64,000 nucleotides of DNA from Dipteris shenzhenensis (taxonomy: Eukaryota; Polypodiophyta; Polypodiopsida; Gleicheniales): assembly GCA_047967505.1 (NCBI GenBank), contig CM106541.1; one strand, 5' to 3'. The notes below the pieces were generated by a model. That model searched no databases. It was not told the DNA's origin and worked only from the letters and a program-made list of their open reading frames with translations. The stretch's first letter is position 1. Every line of letters starts with the position of its first letter. Position numbers and translations under genes: made by a program. Below are positions 1-11,399 of this stretch, in pieces.

Positions 1-1020
1 ATTAAAGGAAGGAACATATCAAAGACCATCATCATGCTTTGGGAGGGACAGAAGTTAGTTGAAGAGAAAGATCAAGACATATGCATGAAAGAGGACTTTG
101 ACAAACCGTATGACAAGATTGAATGGGGATTCATAATTGGACATGGAAGTGGGCCCAAGGTTTCAAAGGTTTGTTGAGACACTTCTAACAAACTCAAGGG
201 GCCAAGGTTGAGGTGAATGGGTTGACCTTGCAACCCTTCACATTGAAAAGATCAATCAGACAAAGTTGCCCTCTGTCCCCACTTCCTTTTGTAGTTGCTA
301 AAGATGCCCTAGGATGACTTATCCATGACAAGGTTTACAAAGGAGAGGTAAGAGGGATGCAATTGAAGCAACAAGACCCAAGTTCTCTATCAACAATTTG
401 CAAATGATACCAATCTCACTGCCTGTAACAATGAGGGCTCAATGGGTTCTATGCTAGATTGTTTAGACACCTTCTATAAAGCCTCAAGATCCAAGATTGG
501 TCACAATAAAACAAGGGTGAATGGAACTACAGGATAGGTCCCTAGGAGATTGGAGAATAGTGGATGTAAAGAAATACCAGAAGGGGGTGCCCTTCAGGCT
601 CTTGGGAATTCCCATGGGTTTCATTGCTTCATGAAAGATAAGTGGGAATGGGTTCTGCAAAAAATTTAAAAAAAGGTACTAACTTGGCAAGGGTTCCAGC
701 TTGCCTTAGCAAGGAGGAAATTTGTACTAAACCACTTCCTTAACCCCTCAGTGATTTCTACATCTCGTGGTGGTTCCCATCCAGAACGTGACTAATCAAC
801 TGAACACAATGGTCATGAATTTTTTGTGGGGAGGAGGGCCGGGCATTGTGAACATTAACTGGTTAGCTACAAATTCATGGGCAATTGGATTTTTGGTGCA
901 ATTCAAAACCGAGAGAAAGATTCTTTGAAAAGATTAAATTGTTGTCATGAAATGCAAAGACGTCTGCTGATGAGAAATGACTTTTACACCTATGAAAAGA
1001 AGATCAATGGGATTGTGGAC
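1..1020 (+). pseudogene. LINE reverse transcriptase fragment, cut by window edge
   Basis: This is the palm, thumb and early post-RT part of a plant L1-type LINE ORF2, which copies its own RNA at the target site. Translation shows a DKPYDKIEWGFI-like stretch near 100-140, then NGLTLQPF and a RQSCPLSPLPFVVA motif (consensus RQGCPLSPLLF) near 210-300. The catalytic FADD box reads FAND (AAT at 404-406), so one catalytic Asp is lost. A later KKVLTWQGFQLALARRKFVLN stretch (about 660-740) matches the W..LSLAGR block. The frame shifts several times and carries stops, so it is a dead copy. The 5' part lies outside the window. Confidence 0.75.
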
Positions 1021-1049
1021 CCATAGTCACCCTTCTCTATATAGAAGTC

Positions 1050-1760
1050 AGTTTATGGATGTGAATCTAATTGTACTCGGTTCTTAAGTTGATCTTGAAG
1101 ATAAAATCTATGCTCCATTGAGCCATGGCAAGATACCAAAGGGTGTAAGATTTGTAGTTACATTGTAAGCACCGTGATAAGCCCACAAAGAAGAGTGTAG
1201 CCTGGTATCCCAAATTTATTGGTGAGAATGAGTTTCAATGTCTTATTAGTTGACTCTGCTTCACCAGTACCACAAGCATAGTAAGTAGTGGGGACTGTAT
1301 GCATGATTTGAATTCCTTTTTAAGTAACTGCATCACATCATTGAGAAAATGTGTTCCTTGATCACTGACAAGCTACAAAGGGCATCCATACCTACATTTG
1401 ATATACTTAGCTGTACTCTAAGTCGAGTTGTCTCAGAGTGCCTTAGCTTCTACCCACTTAGTTGCATAATCAGTGGTAGCGATAATATGTTTATTTTGAG
1501 TGAACCTGGCTGGTTTAAAAGGACCAACAAAATCCAAACCCCAGCACTAAAAGGCTTCTCAATGTCTGGCTAGTTGCAAAGGCACAGATTGATTAGCAAA
1601 TAACCATACAGTGCATTGACAAACATCACATTGCATACACTTGGTTTGAGCATCTTTGAATAAGGTTTCCCACCATAATACTACTTGTAACACTTTTCTA
1701 GCGGTTAGCTCTCTCCTTAAAAATGTCCTCTTGACGAACCCGACTGAGCCTCCTATAATA
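1050..1760 (-). pseudogene. gypsy integrase remnant
   Basis: Minus-strand translation in shifting frames contains blocks of the integrase catalytic core. These are a YGCPL..LVS.QGTHF-like block (around 1400-1330), a TYYACGTGEAESTNKTL block (around 1290-1230, consensus TTYYPQ.NGQAESTNK) and a tail ending in LVSCHGSMEHRFYL (around 1130). The enzyme would insert the element's cDNA into chromosomes. Many stops show it is inactive. It lies downstream of the protease and RNase H pieces on the same strand, as expected. Confidence 0.6.
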
Positions 1761-2239
1761 CAAAAACTCGTTCATGTGGTAACATCCAACGATGCAGAAC
1801 TCCATTCACACACAAACTATATAGCTGCCCACTAATCAAAGTGTATTTACAAGCCTTTAAAGCTGATTGCCTTCATTTATCTCCAGGCATAGTTTTAAGA
1901 AATGTGCCTTTAGACAAATAATCCACCAACTCGACATATTCATTCTCACAATAATCAATTGCAAACAATTCAACATCTAGCAATTCCATATTAACTCCAT
2001 GTGTTTGCTCATGTGTTGGTAACTAGGATAAACAGTGAGCTCCCACATGGCTCATGCCTAGCTTATGAATAATTTTAAAAGTTGAATTCTTGCAACAGCA
2101 GTAGCATCCAACAACGTCCTTGAATGACAGTCTTATTAATAAGATAAAGCAAGGCTTCATGATCCACATAAAACACAAAGTGGTTACCGAGTAAATAGTG
2201 CCTTAATTTTTGCACACAAAATACCATTCACAAAGCTTC

Positions 2240-2776
2240 TCACTCGGTGATGCTATAATTTGACTTGGTAGGTGTTAGCAATTGGCTAGCATAATATACT
2301 AGATAGTCCAACCGACCATCCGCCGGCTGCACCAAAGTAATACCCAAATCTGTCTTGATAGTCATCTCTTCTATACCCCAGTCATGGAGTACTTTTGCAT
2401 TCTTCAACCAAGGTCTTCCCAATAAGATTGGGTAAGCATGATGTTCCATAGCAATCACAATGAAATTGATTGTATATTAGATGTCGCATATCAATCACAA
2501 TGAAAATTGACTATATATTAGATGCACCTATCAAAATGACCACATCTTGTAGCATACCTTTGGAGTCAACTGGTCATTGATCTGCTTTAGCCTCTGTGCA
2601 ATCTCTTCAGAAATTATATTCACTCCTAAAAATCCATCCACTATCATACCCGGTACAGTTTGTTTCTTAATCTTGATAGTGATTACTGGTACTTCCTTAT
2701 CAACTATCAAAGTATCAATTACAGGCATAGTGGCTAAATATTGCACTTCCTTTGATGGCTCGAATCTGCTAAGCAA
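2240..2776 (-). pseudogene. gypsy protease joined to an RNase H fragment
   Basis: Two minus-strand frames (2776-2531 and 2458-2240) make a retropepsin domain. It has a core reading IVDGFLGVNII, where many plant gypsy proteases have VDGGSGVNII, and it ends in YPILLGRPWL. Directly after the ILLGRPWL block the same open frame enters DYLVYYASQLLTP..SNYSITE, which is the start of the gypsy RNase H domain. The roughly 200 residues of RT normally found between these blocks are gone, so an in-frame internal deletion joined them. The protease would process Gag-Pol. Confidence 0.7.
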
Positions 2777-3029
2777 AGAAGTCTCAACAGTATGTGGCTA
2801 TTTGCATTAGCTCGGCAAAGGTTAAACTAACTTGCATGTTTTTGAATGTTTCCCATGCTCGGGCTAGCTCTACGCTAGTTTCCTGTGAAGTGTTTGATTA
2901 TGCTTCTTTAGACCCGGATTTTGAGGATTCTCCTTTCTCGATAATAGAGTGTTGATTCTGCTCATGTATTTCTACTACTGGAGCTACCAACTCCTTCAAT
3001 AATGTCTTCAATTGTTATAGGCCCCTTTG

Positions 3030-4700
3030 ATCAAGTGATTACTTGAGCATAAACTGTATCTGGCAACTCAGCTGTAATTGCTCGGCATTCTGGATCCACC
3101 TCTTTTCTTTCCATGTTATTCTTCAAGAACTTCAAGTGCTCCGCCGAGATTGGACAGTCAGAACACAAATAATTTTCTCCACAATAGAAACACTTGATTT
3201 TAGCTGGATGGGTTTTCTCTTTACCATTCTTATCCTTGTCTTTTTGCTCAATACGTGGTGGTTTGCTGCTCGACGCTCAGTTATTAGTCGCATCACTTGA
3301 TTTGCTGACACTTGGTGATTTTTACCATTAAACCAGCAATCTAACGCATCATGGCCAAATTTGGTGTAGATATTGTAATACTTCGTTTTGCACTCCTCTT
3401 CTACATGTCCACCTCTAGAACATCTATTACACCAATTCTCATTATTACCTGGCTTAGATCAAACGCCCAATTCTTTTAAGGCCTTCTTCAACTTGGTTTT
3501 CAACTTATCTTTCATTGCTGGTCTCTCCTTGGTGTCACTACCAACATCCTTTTTCTTCACCTTGTTTTTCAAACCTTCACACTTCTCCAATGCAACAACT
3601 CAGTTCAGCAATTCCTCATAGGTTCTAGTCGGATTGACTATCTCTGGCTTGCGCAAATCTATGTGGGTACATCGTGTGATTAACCAGGCTCGCATAGACT
3701 TGTCATCTGGAACCGTACTCAACTGATTAATAAGACCTCTCCTCCTAAGCACAAAGTCTTGGATATATTCTCCCTTATTCTGCTTTAGTTCACTTAGCTT
3801 TGCCTCACATCCTCCTCGTTAATCTCATGTTGGAACCTTTGCAAGAAAGATTCGGACATTGCATACCAATCGGGAAAATACCCAATCAGAAATTGATTAA
3901 ATAACCTTTGAGCATTTTTTATTAAGGTACATGGGAAATAGTCCATATACTCTTCATCTGTTACTGCACCATTGATGTGGAAGACACGCAAAAAACTATG
4001 CAAGTGACTCGAACTTCATCATTTGTATCTTTGAAATTTTGGAAATTTACCTTGATGATGGAGCTGGGACTTAAAACTTTTTCGCTCCAAAGCCCAAGTA
4101 TGCCGGGTCTTTTGCTTAGAAGAATCAATTCACTAGCTCCCCACCTATCATAACTGCCTTCATGGTTGTGAGGTCACTGTAGATTCCTCCTAACTCAGTT
4201 GGTATTGTCTCCATGCCTTAAGGGTACCGCTTGATGTATTCATGTCAGCTGAGTAGTATCTCCATGTGTTGTGAGAGGAACTCAGGTGAACTACTTTAGC
4301 TACTTCTCATTCACCTCACATCTTTGGTGATGCCTCTCTCTATTAGAAGTAGGCATGTCTTCATGAGTGACGATGGATTCTTTGTCCATCAATCGTAGCC
4401 AGTCTTCTGGCTTCATCTCTTTCTCAACGCACTCCTTCTGGAATGGTAGTCGAGTATCGCCAAAGAGGTTCTCGTCGCTCTCTGAGTTGGTCTTCTCATT
4501 CATTTTGTTGTTCTACTAAGGAGTTGTCCATCCATTCAAAATCCAAACTCTCTGTAGATGAGTGCTTGGATTCCATTTGCCACGGCGATGGACCTTCACT
4601 AGCATATTATCTGGGACACTTTGGCCCGACACCATTGTTCTGAGCTTCTAGCTCTGCATAATAGTCAACTTCCACCCTTGGGGTAGCGTAGTCAAGTTTT
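3030..4700 (-). pseudogene. gypsy gag remnant with zinc knuckles
   Basis: The 4003-3794 frame holds a Gag core typical of Ty3/gypsy: INGAVTDEEYMDYFPCTL, then A..LFNQFLIGYFPDWYAM and FLQRFQHEI (consensus F...TL.G.A..W......I..W......F...F). Further along the minus strand, CSRGGHVEEEC (around 3400) and a KCFYCGENYLCSDCP block (around 3190) look like degenerate CCHC zinc knuckles that bind element RNA. The reading frame is broken several times. It lies directly upstream of the protease frame. Confidence 0.65.
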
Positions 4701-5160
4701 CTTCTCATGCTTATCACTCCTATTGGACAGTTGCTTCTACCAACCTCCTTCAGGCATTGAACTCTGGTTCCAAGACTGCTCCACCTCGCATAGTCGGATG
4801 TAACCACTGCCTCTGGCTTAGATACTCTTCACGTTTGGCCACATATCTTGTTTATCTTTTTCGAGCATGTGTCAGCCATTGCTTGAGTCAGAAAGTAGTC
4901 AGAGAGCAATACGAGTACTTTAGTGTTCCACACTCCGGTCCTAAAGCACACTACCAGTTGATGCCACTCGTATGGAGTTGCTTGAATAAATTTATGTAGT
5001 AGCCCAGGATTCCCAATAGTTGTTTCACTTTGTCATGGGCTAACATGAACTCTCTTCTTGTTCTACCCTAACACTAAGCTTACCAACTTGGTTCTCTAAA
5101 TCTCCTATCCCGATAGCTTGTCAACTCAAAATTCACTCGCCAAAATGTTGACGGTACCCG

Positions 5161-6689
5161 ATTAACTCAAAAGTGCTCGGGTTACGACCCAACTCGGGGT
5201 AGTGTTTGGTGAAGATGTTTGCTCTTGCAGCCCTAAGGAGAGCACGCTCAGGTGTAGAACATGTGCAAACATATAAAAAACTTAGAGGTTAGAGTTAGCC
5301 ATCAAAGGAGAATTGTGTGATGACAAGAGAACACTGAGTTATAAACACACTTAGACAATGGATTTAACACAACACAAAAGTATAGTACAAAATAGAGAAC
5401 CAATTTCTCATTCTTTTCTATTTCAGATCAAACTCTCTTAATACAACCAAGCTGCCTCGGCTTGTAGTGAACACTTCCTATCCTAGTCAACTCGATTGTT
5501 GAATGCCTACTCATGCTCTCTTGTGCAAATATGGCATTGCATGAATGTCCATCAAAATCAACTTGAGACTACAAGGGAAAACATGCAAAGAATAAGATAT
5601 TCAAGTGATAGAATATTTTGAGTGATTGTTCATCCTTGACATGCTCATGGAAACTCTAAGGGGCCAGCACTAGGGTGAACTTGAGCAAGTGCCCATGTTG
5701 AGATTAAAATCCTCTCCCATGCAACCAATATTGTTGACCTAGTGTCCCTCAAGCTAGCAAATCTTCCACACATATTTCATAGGTACATTGTTTTCTTCCC
5801 ACCTTTCCTTGCTAGGAGCTCACAAAGACCTCCCTCTTTTTCCTCTACTAGCTCCACAAGAGCTTGAGTTTCCTTCAATATTTGGATTGTGAGGAATTAG
5901 TCCAAGCTAAGTCTGGGGATCAATATGGGGTCAAAACTTACTTCGTACCTTCACTAAAACCTGTTCATTTTGTCAATCAAACATCCAATTTTGGCATTGA
6001 AAGCATATCACCACTATTTCTCAATAAGAGGAGGTGTTTTTTTTTCCTATGCTTGGAATGAGTCCCATGTACCCAAAAAACAAACACATGGATAACTAGA
6101 AGCGAGATACAATCCACCCAAAGATACCTAATTCTTGTTTTGAAGTGAAACTATCATGCCGTGATGTACATCTAGCAAGTTTTGCTACCAATTGTTAATC
6201 CTTAGCATCCACATGCTTGGAGCCTACACGCGGGTACTCATGAGAAGTGGAGCACATGGTCAAGGTGTCTAGGCAAGTTGATTCCATGCCCCATGATAGG
6301 AATCAAGCAAAAGAGCAATCTTGAATCTGCAGAAGGATGTTTGAAGTCCTAGGCCAAAGCATAAAAGGGAGGCATGTGACTTAAATAGGATTAGACTAGA
6401 GAATGCTTGGACTACTGCATACCAATAAAATTCCATCCAAATCTCTAAAGCTCAATGCAATGCAACAATTGTAAGATGCAAGAAAGCCAATGGAACATAA
6501 GTCTAGGATCAAAAACTTCTAGTATAGGAGTATTTGCTTATAAAGCTACTATGCCTACGATGGTCCACAATTCCCCTTTTTAAAAATAATAGCATTCTAT
6601 CTGTTGTGTATTTATTCTCTATCCATTTCTAAACAAATTCCCTACATGTGCCAATGTCCATACACATCTTCACATGCTTATGCACCATA
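5161..6689. other. intergenic, no gene seen
   Basis: This AT-rich stretch has no supported coding region. Its left edge, up to about 5600, may contain the worn 5' LTR of the minus-strand gypsy element, because leader-like sequence ends near 5150 and a minus-strand TTATATG lies near 5265. I found no matching second LTR to prove it. The small open frame at 5864-6061 has no recognisable motif. Confidence 0.4.
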
Positions 6690-7061
6690 TTGCAACACAA
6701 GAGAGTAGTAAGATTAATGTTTTTTATCCATCAAAACTAGTCTTTTCTCAAAAAATGTTTTTGAGGCTGTTGTTGATAGTGAAGCTAAAGAGTGGATTAA
6801 GGAAAATCAGAGTGTTGCTATGGAAACTTAGGTTGAAGCAAGTTGGTCTACAGACTTTGAGGATGATATCAACAAAGAGGATGTCATAACTTCTAAAAGA
6901 TTGAGGAAGATTATGATGATGAGCAGAATGTTCTAAATGTAGGGGAAAAGGATCTTCTATTCAAGGTAAAGCTTTCACCCTTGTCCAAAATAAGAGAAGA
7001 ATGTCTCAGACTAAGGGTTCTTCACCTCAGTTGAACAGACCAAAACCCAAGGCAAAAAAGA

Positions 7062-7750
7062 ATGTCCAATAAAAAGATATATTTTATATCTCTGAATGTT
7101 AGAGGTCTTACTAACCCTGGTAGAGGAGATGAATTGGCTCATTGGCTCAAAGCTAATAATTTTTCCCCTACTTTTCTTGCTTTGCAAGATATCAAGGTTT
7201 CTATTCCAATTTTGGAAAGTAGACTTAAAGCTTTGAACAAAGGAAGGGATTGGTTTTACACTCGGCATGAGAAAGGTAAGGGAGGAACTATTGTAGGTGT
7301 TCTCTCTCATTGCAATGATGTTATCTCAAGTGTTGTTCTTGATGCACAAAATAGATGGATTCTACTCAAATGTTCAATGAAAGAGCAAGACTTTAACTTA
7401 ATCTCTAATTATGCTCCAAATAGCATTCAAGATAGAAAGGATACATGGGAGTCTTTGCTTGTGTAGAGGGTGATTGTTATGTCCTAGGAGAGTTTAAGAT
7501 GGTGGAGGACTATGCTGATAAATGGCTTGGAAAAGGGATCGTTATCAGAGGAGGTGAGCTTACAGCTTGAGCTTGGGAAGAGGTCAAAGAGTCTTTATGC
7601 CTTGTAGATTTTGGAGTAAAGGGCACTTTCACTTGGTGCAACAGTCAAACAAGCCTGAACAGAAGAGATGATAGATTCGATAGAATTTATGTCTCACAGA
7701 ACCTACTTAGTCAAATTAGTATTATTAAAAAGAAGATTTACTCTTCCCTC
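7062..7750 (+). pseudogene. LINE APE-type endonuclease
   Basis: The open frame 7062-7466 begins MSNKKIYFISLNVRGLTNPG, matching the N-terminal S.NVRGL block of plant LINE endonucleases. It continues with LALQDIK (the LQE catalytic region, here with D for E), KGGTIVGVL and LISNYAPN. After a stop at 7464-7466 the homology continues in other frames: a GDFN-like block near 7480, then KGTFTWCNSQ and RDDRFDRIYVS near 7620-7695, which are the C-terminal catalytic and substrate blocks. The enzyme would nick target DNA to prime reverse transcription. The stops and frameshifts make it inactive. Confidence 0.7.
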
Positions 7751-8255
7751 TGCCTATTTGATGACAAACTGATGCTTCTTGCTTGTGATTTTGGACTAGG
7801 ACAAAAGTCCTCTTCCTAGTTCAAAGTTGACCCCAATCTTTTTGGGTTAACAAGTCTACAGAAGAGTGTAAAGAATATCTGACAAAGTGTTTCTTTGAGG
7901 CTACATTTGCTTCTGATGCCTGCCTAACTGTAGTTGACTTGATAGAAAAGACAGGGCAAAAATCAGAGCTAAAAAGATTGACATTATTTAGGACAAAATA
8001 ATCAACTTAGAAAAGCTAGCTAGACAGAGAGACATTCAAGCTTGGGTAGATCTTGTTAATAAAACAAAGGATCTGAGGAGACAAGAACAAATTATTCTCA
8101 ATGACTCAAAATTTTACTTTAGGGACTGGTGTGCAAGTAAGGTAGACAAACTTACCAGAGAATTTTTCAAACTTATAAGAAGGAGAAGGTCAAATAAAGA
8201 AATACCTTTTCTTAGAAAAGTAGATAACACTCTAGTCTCTTCTTTAGAAGAGAAT

Positions 8256-8740
8256 GTGGAGCTTATTCAAATGCATTTCAAAAATTTGCTATCATCCTCA
8301 ATAATTCCTGAGAATGAGGTCAACAGAGCTAGAGAGATATGCAAGCTTGCTAGAGAGAGGACTATTCACAACTTTGACAATGTCTACCTTAGAAAAGTCC
8401 CTAACCTTGGAGGAGCCCAAGGAGGCACTGAAAGTGATGGCACATGGCAAAACTTATGGGGAAGATGGGCTCCCCATTGAAATTTGGACAATGTTTTGGG
8501 ACCTTACATGTTGCTTCTTTGGCAAGAGAATGTCAGGGATGAGGCTCTTCCTCCTCATGACAATGGTGGTGTCATTCAATTGATACCTAAGGAGGGATCT
8601 AAAGAGAAATTAAGCAATTGGATGCCTCTCACTATGCTTAATTACAGCTATAACATATTTTCCAAAGCCCTTCCATTGAGAATTTAGAAAGGAATGGATA
8701 CTTGGATCCTTCAAGGGAAGAAAGGTTTCATCAAAGGTAG
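8256..8740 (+). pseudogene. LINE reverse transcriptase N-terminal fragment
   Basis: Two overlapping plus-strand frames (8256-8480 and 8484-8687) give a VIQLIPKEGSKEKLSNWMP block (consensus LIPK......NWRPI.L) followed by LNYSYNIFSKALPLRI and, after a stop, GKKGFIKGRH. These are the fingers of the LINE RT. The palm with the catalytic Asp pair is missing because the element breaks off near 8750. A -1/+1 frameshift lies near 8400-8480. Confidence 0.7.
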
Positions 8741-8770
8741 ACATTCGTATTTGATTTTTTCATGTTAGTT

Positions 8771-9690
8771 TCATTAAGAAGTGAAACTTTTATATTGGCC
8801 TCAAAAGTTTGTATGCCCTAATAAAAATAAATGTTTGAAACATTCACCAGGATTTGAAACTTTTATGCTACAAAAGATAAAGTTTCACAAGAATTTACCA
8901 AACATTCAAGTTAATGGTTAATGCCCAACTTTATCTATCTGTTTCCATGTAGCCGCTCCTTATTTTTTTGGATTCACCAAGGCACATTATTCCTCAATGT
9001 GTGGGAGAGGATTCTTCATTCAATGCAACACTACTATACTACTAAAGTACTGGATGTCTTCTCCATTTTTTACCAAAAACATTACTTTTTGCATACACCA
9101 TAGTGTGCATCTACCCATATACACAAATTCATATTGGGTGCTCTCTGGAGAAAACTCTATTGAAGCTGCAAAATTCTTACAAGAGAATCCTATTAGATTG
9201 GTTGAGGCTAGAAGATGATGGCAAGAATTATTGTGAAGTGCCCTCAGCTTGACTATCAAAATTGATTTTAGAGAATGCAAATGAAGAACTTCTAGGTCAT
9301 GAAGGATGCCCCTTATGCACAACACCTAAGGACTTATACATGACCAATCAAAGTTTTCAAAAACCTTGTTGTTAGGCAAAAACCTCTACACATGGGCAAA
9401 CCTCTTTTTAGTTCCTACATTAAGGTGATAGTTGATTGGTGCCCATGATAAGTTATTTCCTAGGTGGCCATAATTGGTTGTTCATGAAAAACATCCTTTC
9501 ACACGAGCAAAGAGAGAGAAGGGTGGAGAGGGAGCACAAGTGCTAGGAGAGGGGCTGGGGGGGTGAAGAGTGTGGGGAAGATGTTGGAGGAAAGTGAGGT
9601 CACCGAATATAAGGTTGGAGGAGAGATTTTTTCTTTTCCTGCAATAGAGTTGTGAAAGACGGCGTCGTGTGGGGTTTCGGGTTTTAGCCC
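8771..9690. other. no gene; purine-rich stretch at 9500-9620
   Basis: No coding region is supported. From about 9500 to 9620 the plus strand is very rich in G and A (GAGAGAGAAGGGTGGAGAGG and similar). The opposite-strand frame at 9697-9482 over it is Pro/Ser-rich and looks like a composition artefact. Confidence 0.4.
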
Positions 9691-9696
9691 CTAGCA

Positions 9697-9800
9697 TCGC
9701 TATATAGTGACACTGGTCAGTCGCTATATAGCAACTCTGTATATCCTAAAAGCATCGCTATATAACGATGGAACAAGGCATAATGTCACTATATAGTGAC
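9697..9800. repeat. four copies of a CRCTATATAGYG-type palindrome
   Basis: Near-palindromic words recur within 104 bases: TCGCTATATAGTGA (9697-9710), TCGCTATATAGCA (9721-9733), TCGCTATATAACGA (9755-9768) and GTCACTATATAGTGAC (9785-9800). The last is a perfect 16-bp palindrome. Spacing is roughly 24-34 bases. Each could form a small cruciform or hairpin. They lie next to a purine-rich stretch and outside any coding frame. They may be ends of a small foldback element or a cluster of protein-binding sites. Function is unknown. Confidence 0.6.
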
Positions 9801-10399
9801 GGTTCATGGCACTTAATCTAAGGAGAGAAGGAAGGAGCTTGATGCACCAATTCCTGGGAGCATATAGTGGCTTACGTAGAGGTTGTATTATCATTGCACT
9901 CATTGTCAGAAGAAGTACAACATCAACACCGTATTGTCATGTGCCACTTGTGGATGTATGAGGAGGAGCCCACACCAATACCCACCGTTGGTGGTGCACG
10001 TGGTGATGGATCATCGATAATTCAATGCTATTTGAGTTTGTGATTAATATTGCATGCGTACATGATACAAAACCTTAAAGCATAGGCTAGAGACTATGCT
10101 ATGCGAAGCAGTGCAGAGATGCCGTGTGTCAAGCTATACGGTGTTCTGAACTTATAGATTGTGTCTCATTATTACGCCAGTGCGCCTTCATGACGTCAGG
10201 AAAATTTTCAGTGGGAGCGCGAGTCCACGCAAAATCCAAATATTCACCCAGGAGCGCATCCCATTATGGCCCCAAAAATAGTTTCGCGATTGGCTACACC
10301 CAAGCAAACATTGACCCTGGCGCCGTGCAGGCTCAATGTGCTACTTCAATCATTTGTGCTGTTGTTACTCATTCCATTGCTTGTTTTTACTACATGATA

Positions 10400-10830
10400 C
10401 ATGTCATCAGGCAATCCATTCCTAGTTGTTATTGCATGGTACATGTTATGATGTAGTCCACTATGCTAGTTTCAACCAAGTTCCTATAGTACATACAACT
10501 TCTACCATAACCACTATGTTGGTTCTTAGAGGAGGGAATGTGGCTTTGTGTAGGATGCAACATATTATTACTAGCATCATGTTGGTTCCTATTGCTTAAC
10601 ACATGGCATCATCCAATACACTATGTTGATGCCAAAAGTAGATGTGTGTTTCGTAGTATAAAACTTGTTGCTCTATGACCACCATGTTAGTTCTTGGAGG
10701 ATACATATCTTTGCATAGGCTTCATCTAGTTACTAGCACCATTATGCTAGTTCTTATTATGCATGACGCATAGCATCATGTAGTCCATTAGGTGTGTGGC
10801 ATAATGTCTATAGCTTGCTACTTTAACACT
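10400..10830. repeat. degenerate tandem repeat, about 168-bp period
   Basis: Blocks such as CCACTATGTTGGTTCTTAGAGG (starting at 10511) and CCACCATGTTAGTTCTTGGAGG (starting at 10679) recur about 168 bases apart. Each is followed by a matching ACTAGCATCATG/ACTAGCACCATTATG and CATCATGTAGTCC-type segment. A partial third copy (TAGTTGTTATTGCATGG...ATGTAGTCCACTATG) precedes them near 10425. Copies differ at many sites, so the array is old. Confidence 0.55.
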
Positions 10831-11076
10831 AGCTTGGGATGATTTTATGTCTTATCAAATGAGAAATTCATGGAATCATAATAACACATTAGAATATGTC
10901 TTTTGCACGAGTCTATTTTGGATCATGAACTATACATCGGAACTAAAAGTTATAAAAATTTATTGGGCACAATTGACACTTATATAATGCCCATTTCAAT
11001 GCCAAATTCTAAATCAAAGTTTAAACTCATTGATCAATTCCAAAGAGAGATAAAATTGAGGGTGTAACCATGATGT

Positions 11077-11391
11077 ATGATTCTTTCTGCCCATAAGCTA
11101 CAGGTACCCCTAACCATTACCGTCGCTTCAATAAGAGCTATAAATGGCCAACCCCTACAAACTTTGGGTTTTGTGACTTTAAGCCTAACGATTGTTCGTG
11201 AAGCAGTGGATATACGATTTTATGTGCTCCCGCAAAAAGCAACTGAAGAACAGATTATACTAGGTCGATACACCATAAACTGTCAAATCGACTGGTGCAC
11301 CCAGACTACTTCACTCATCAATGGTGGGCAAATGGTGATAGTTCTACTGTGTGGACCAAGCCCCTCCTCTTTAGTTTCTCACCCTCACTAA
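11077..11391 (+). pseudogene. orphan retropepsin (aspartic protease) fragment
   Basis: This 104-residue frame lacks the catalytic DSG/DTG end but matches the second half of a retroelement protease. It reads QPLQTLGFVTLSL, then DIRFYVLP, EEQIILGRYTI and a C-terminal NGGQM segment. The same order and words occur on the minus strand at about 47200-46850 (IRFYVLP, EQMILG and NGG), so both belong to one family. Proteases of this type cut Gag-Pol in Ty3/gypsy elements or plant pararetrovirus relatives. I cannot tell which, because no RT is attached. The sequence after it is Pro/Ser-rich. Confidence 0.5.
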
Positions 11392-11399
11392 TCCACGAT

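Larger units (their letters stand above)
1050..5160 (-). mobile_element. Ty3/gypsy LTR retrotransposon remnant, internally deleted
   Basis: Reading down the minus strand gives gag (about 4700-3000), protease (2776-2350), a short RNase H piece (2330-2240) and integrase (about 2200-1050). That is the gag-PR-RT-RH-IN order of Ty3/gypsy, but the whole RT is missing. The sequence ACATTTTGGCGAG on the minus strand near 5130-5150 resembles the leader that follows the primer site in many plant gypsy elements. The 5' LTR could therefore lie just above 5160, although I cannot define its ends. Stops and frameshifts are frequent. No 3' LTR is seen before the LINE at 1-1020. Confidence 0.7.
6690..8770 (+). 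mobile_element. LINE (L1-like) fragment: ORF1 end, endonuclease, RT start
   Basis: This plus-strand non-LTR retrotransposon is broken at both ends. Its parts are an acidic/basic linker typical of an ORF1 end or ORF2 start (about 6750-7060), an APE-type endonuclease (7062 to about 7750), a linker (7860-8250) and the first part of the reverse transcriptase (8256 to about 8740). Homology stops near 8745 after a GFIKGRH block, which normally comes before the RT palm. No poly(A) tail or target-site duplication was found. Confidence 0.75.

Noticed and set aside
1-8770. LINE pieces at 1-1020 and 6690-8770 as two halves of one split element
   Set aside because: The right piece ends (IKGRH) near where the left piece begins (IKGRN), which is tempting. 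But the left piece is cut by the window edge, so its true start is unknown.
10124-10456. 110-residue plus-strand frame
   Set aside because: Overlaps the degenerate 168-bp repeat region and has no motif.
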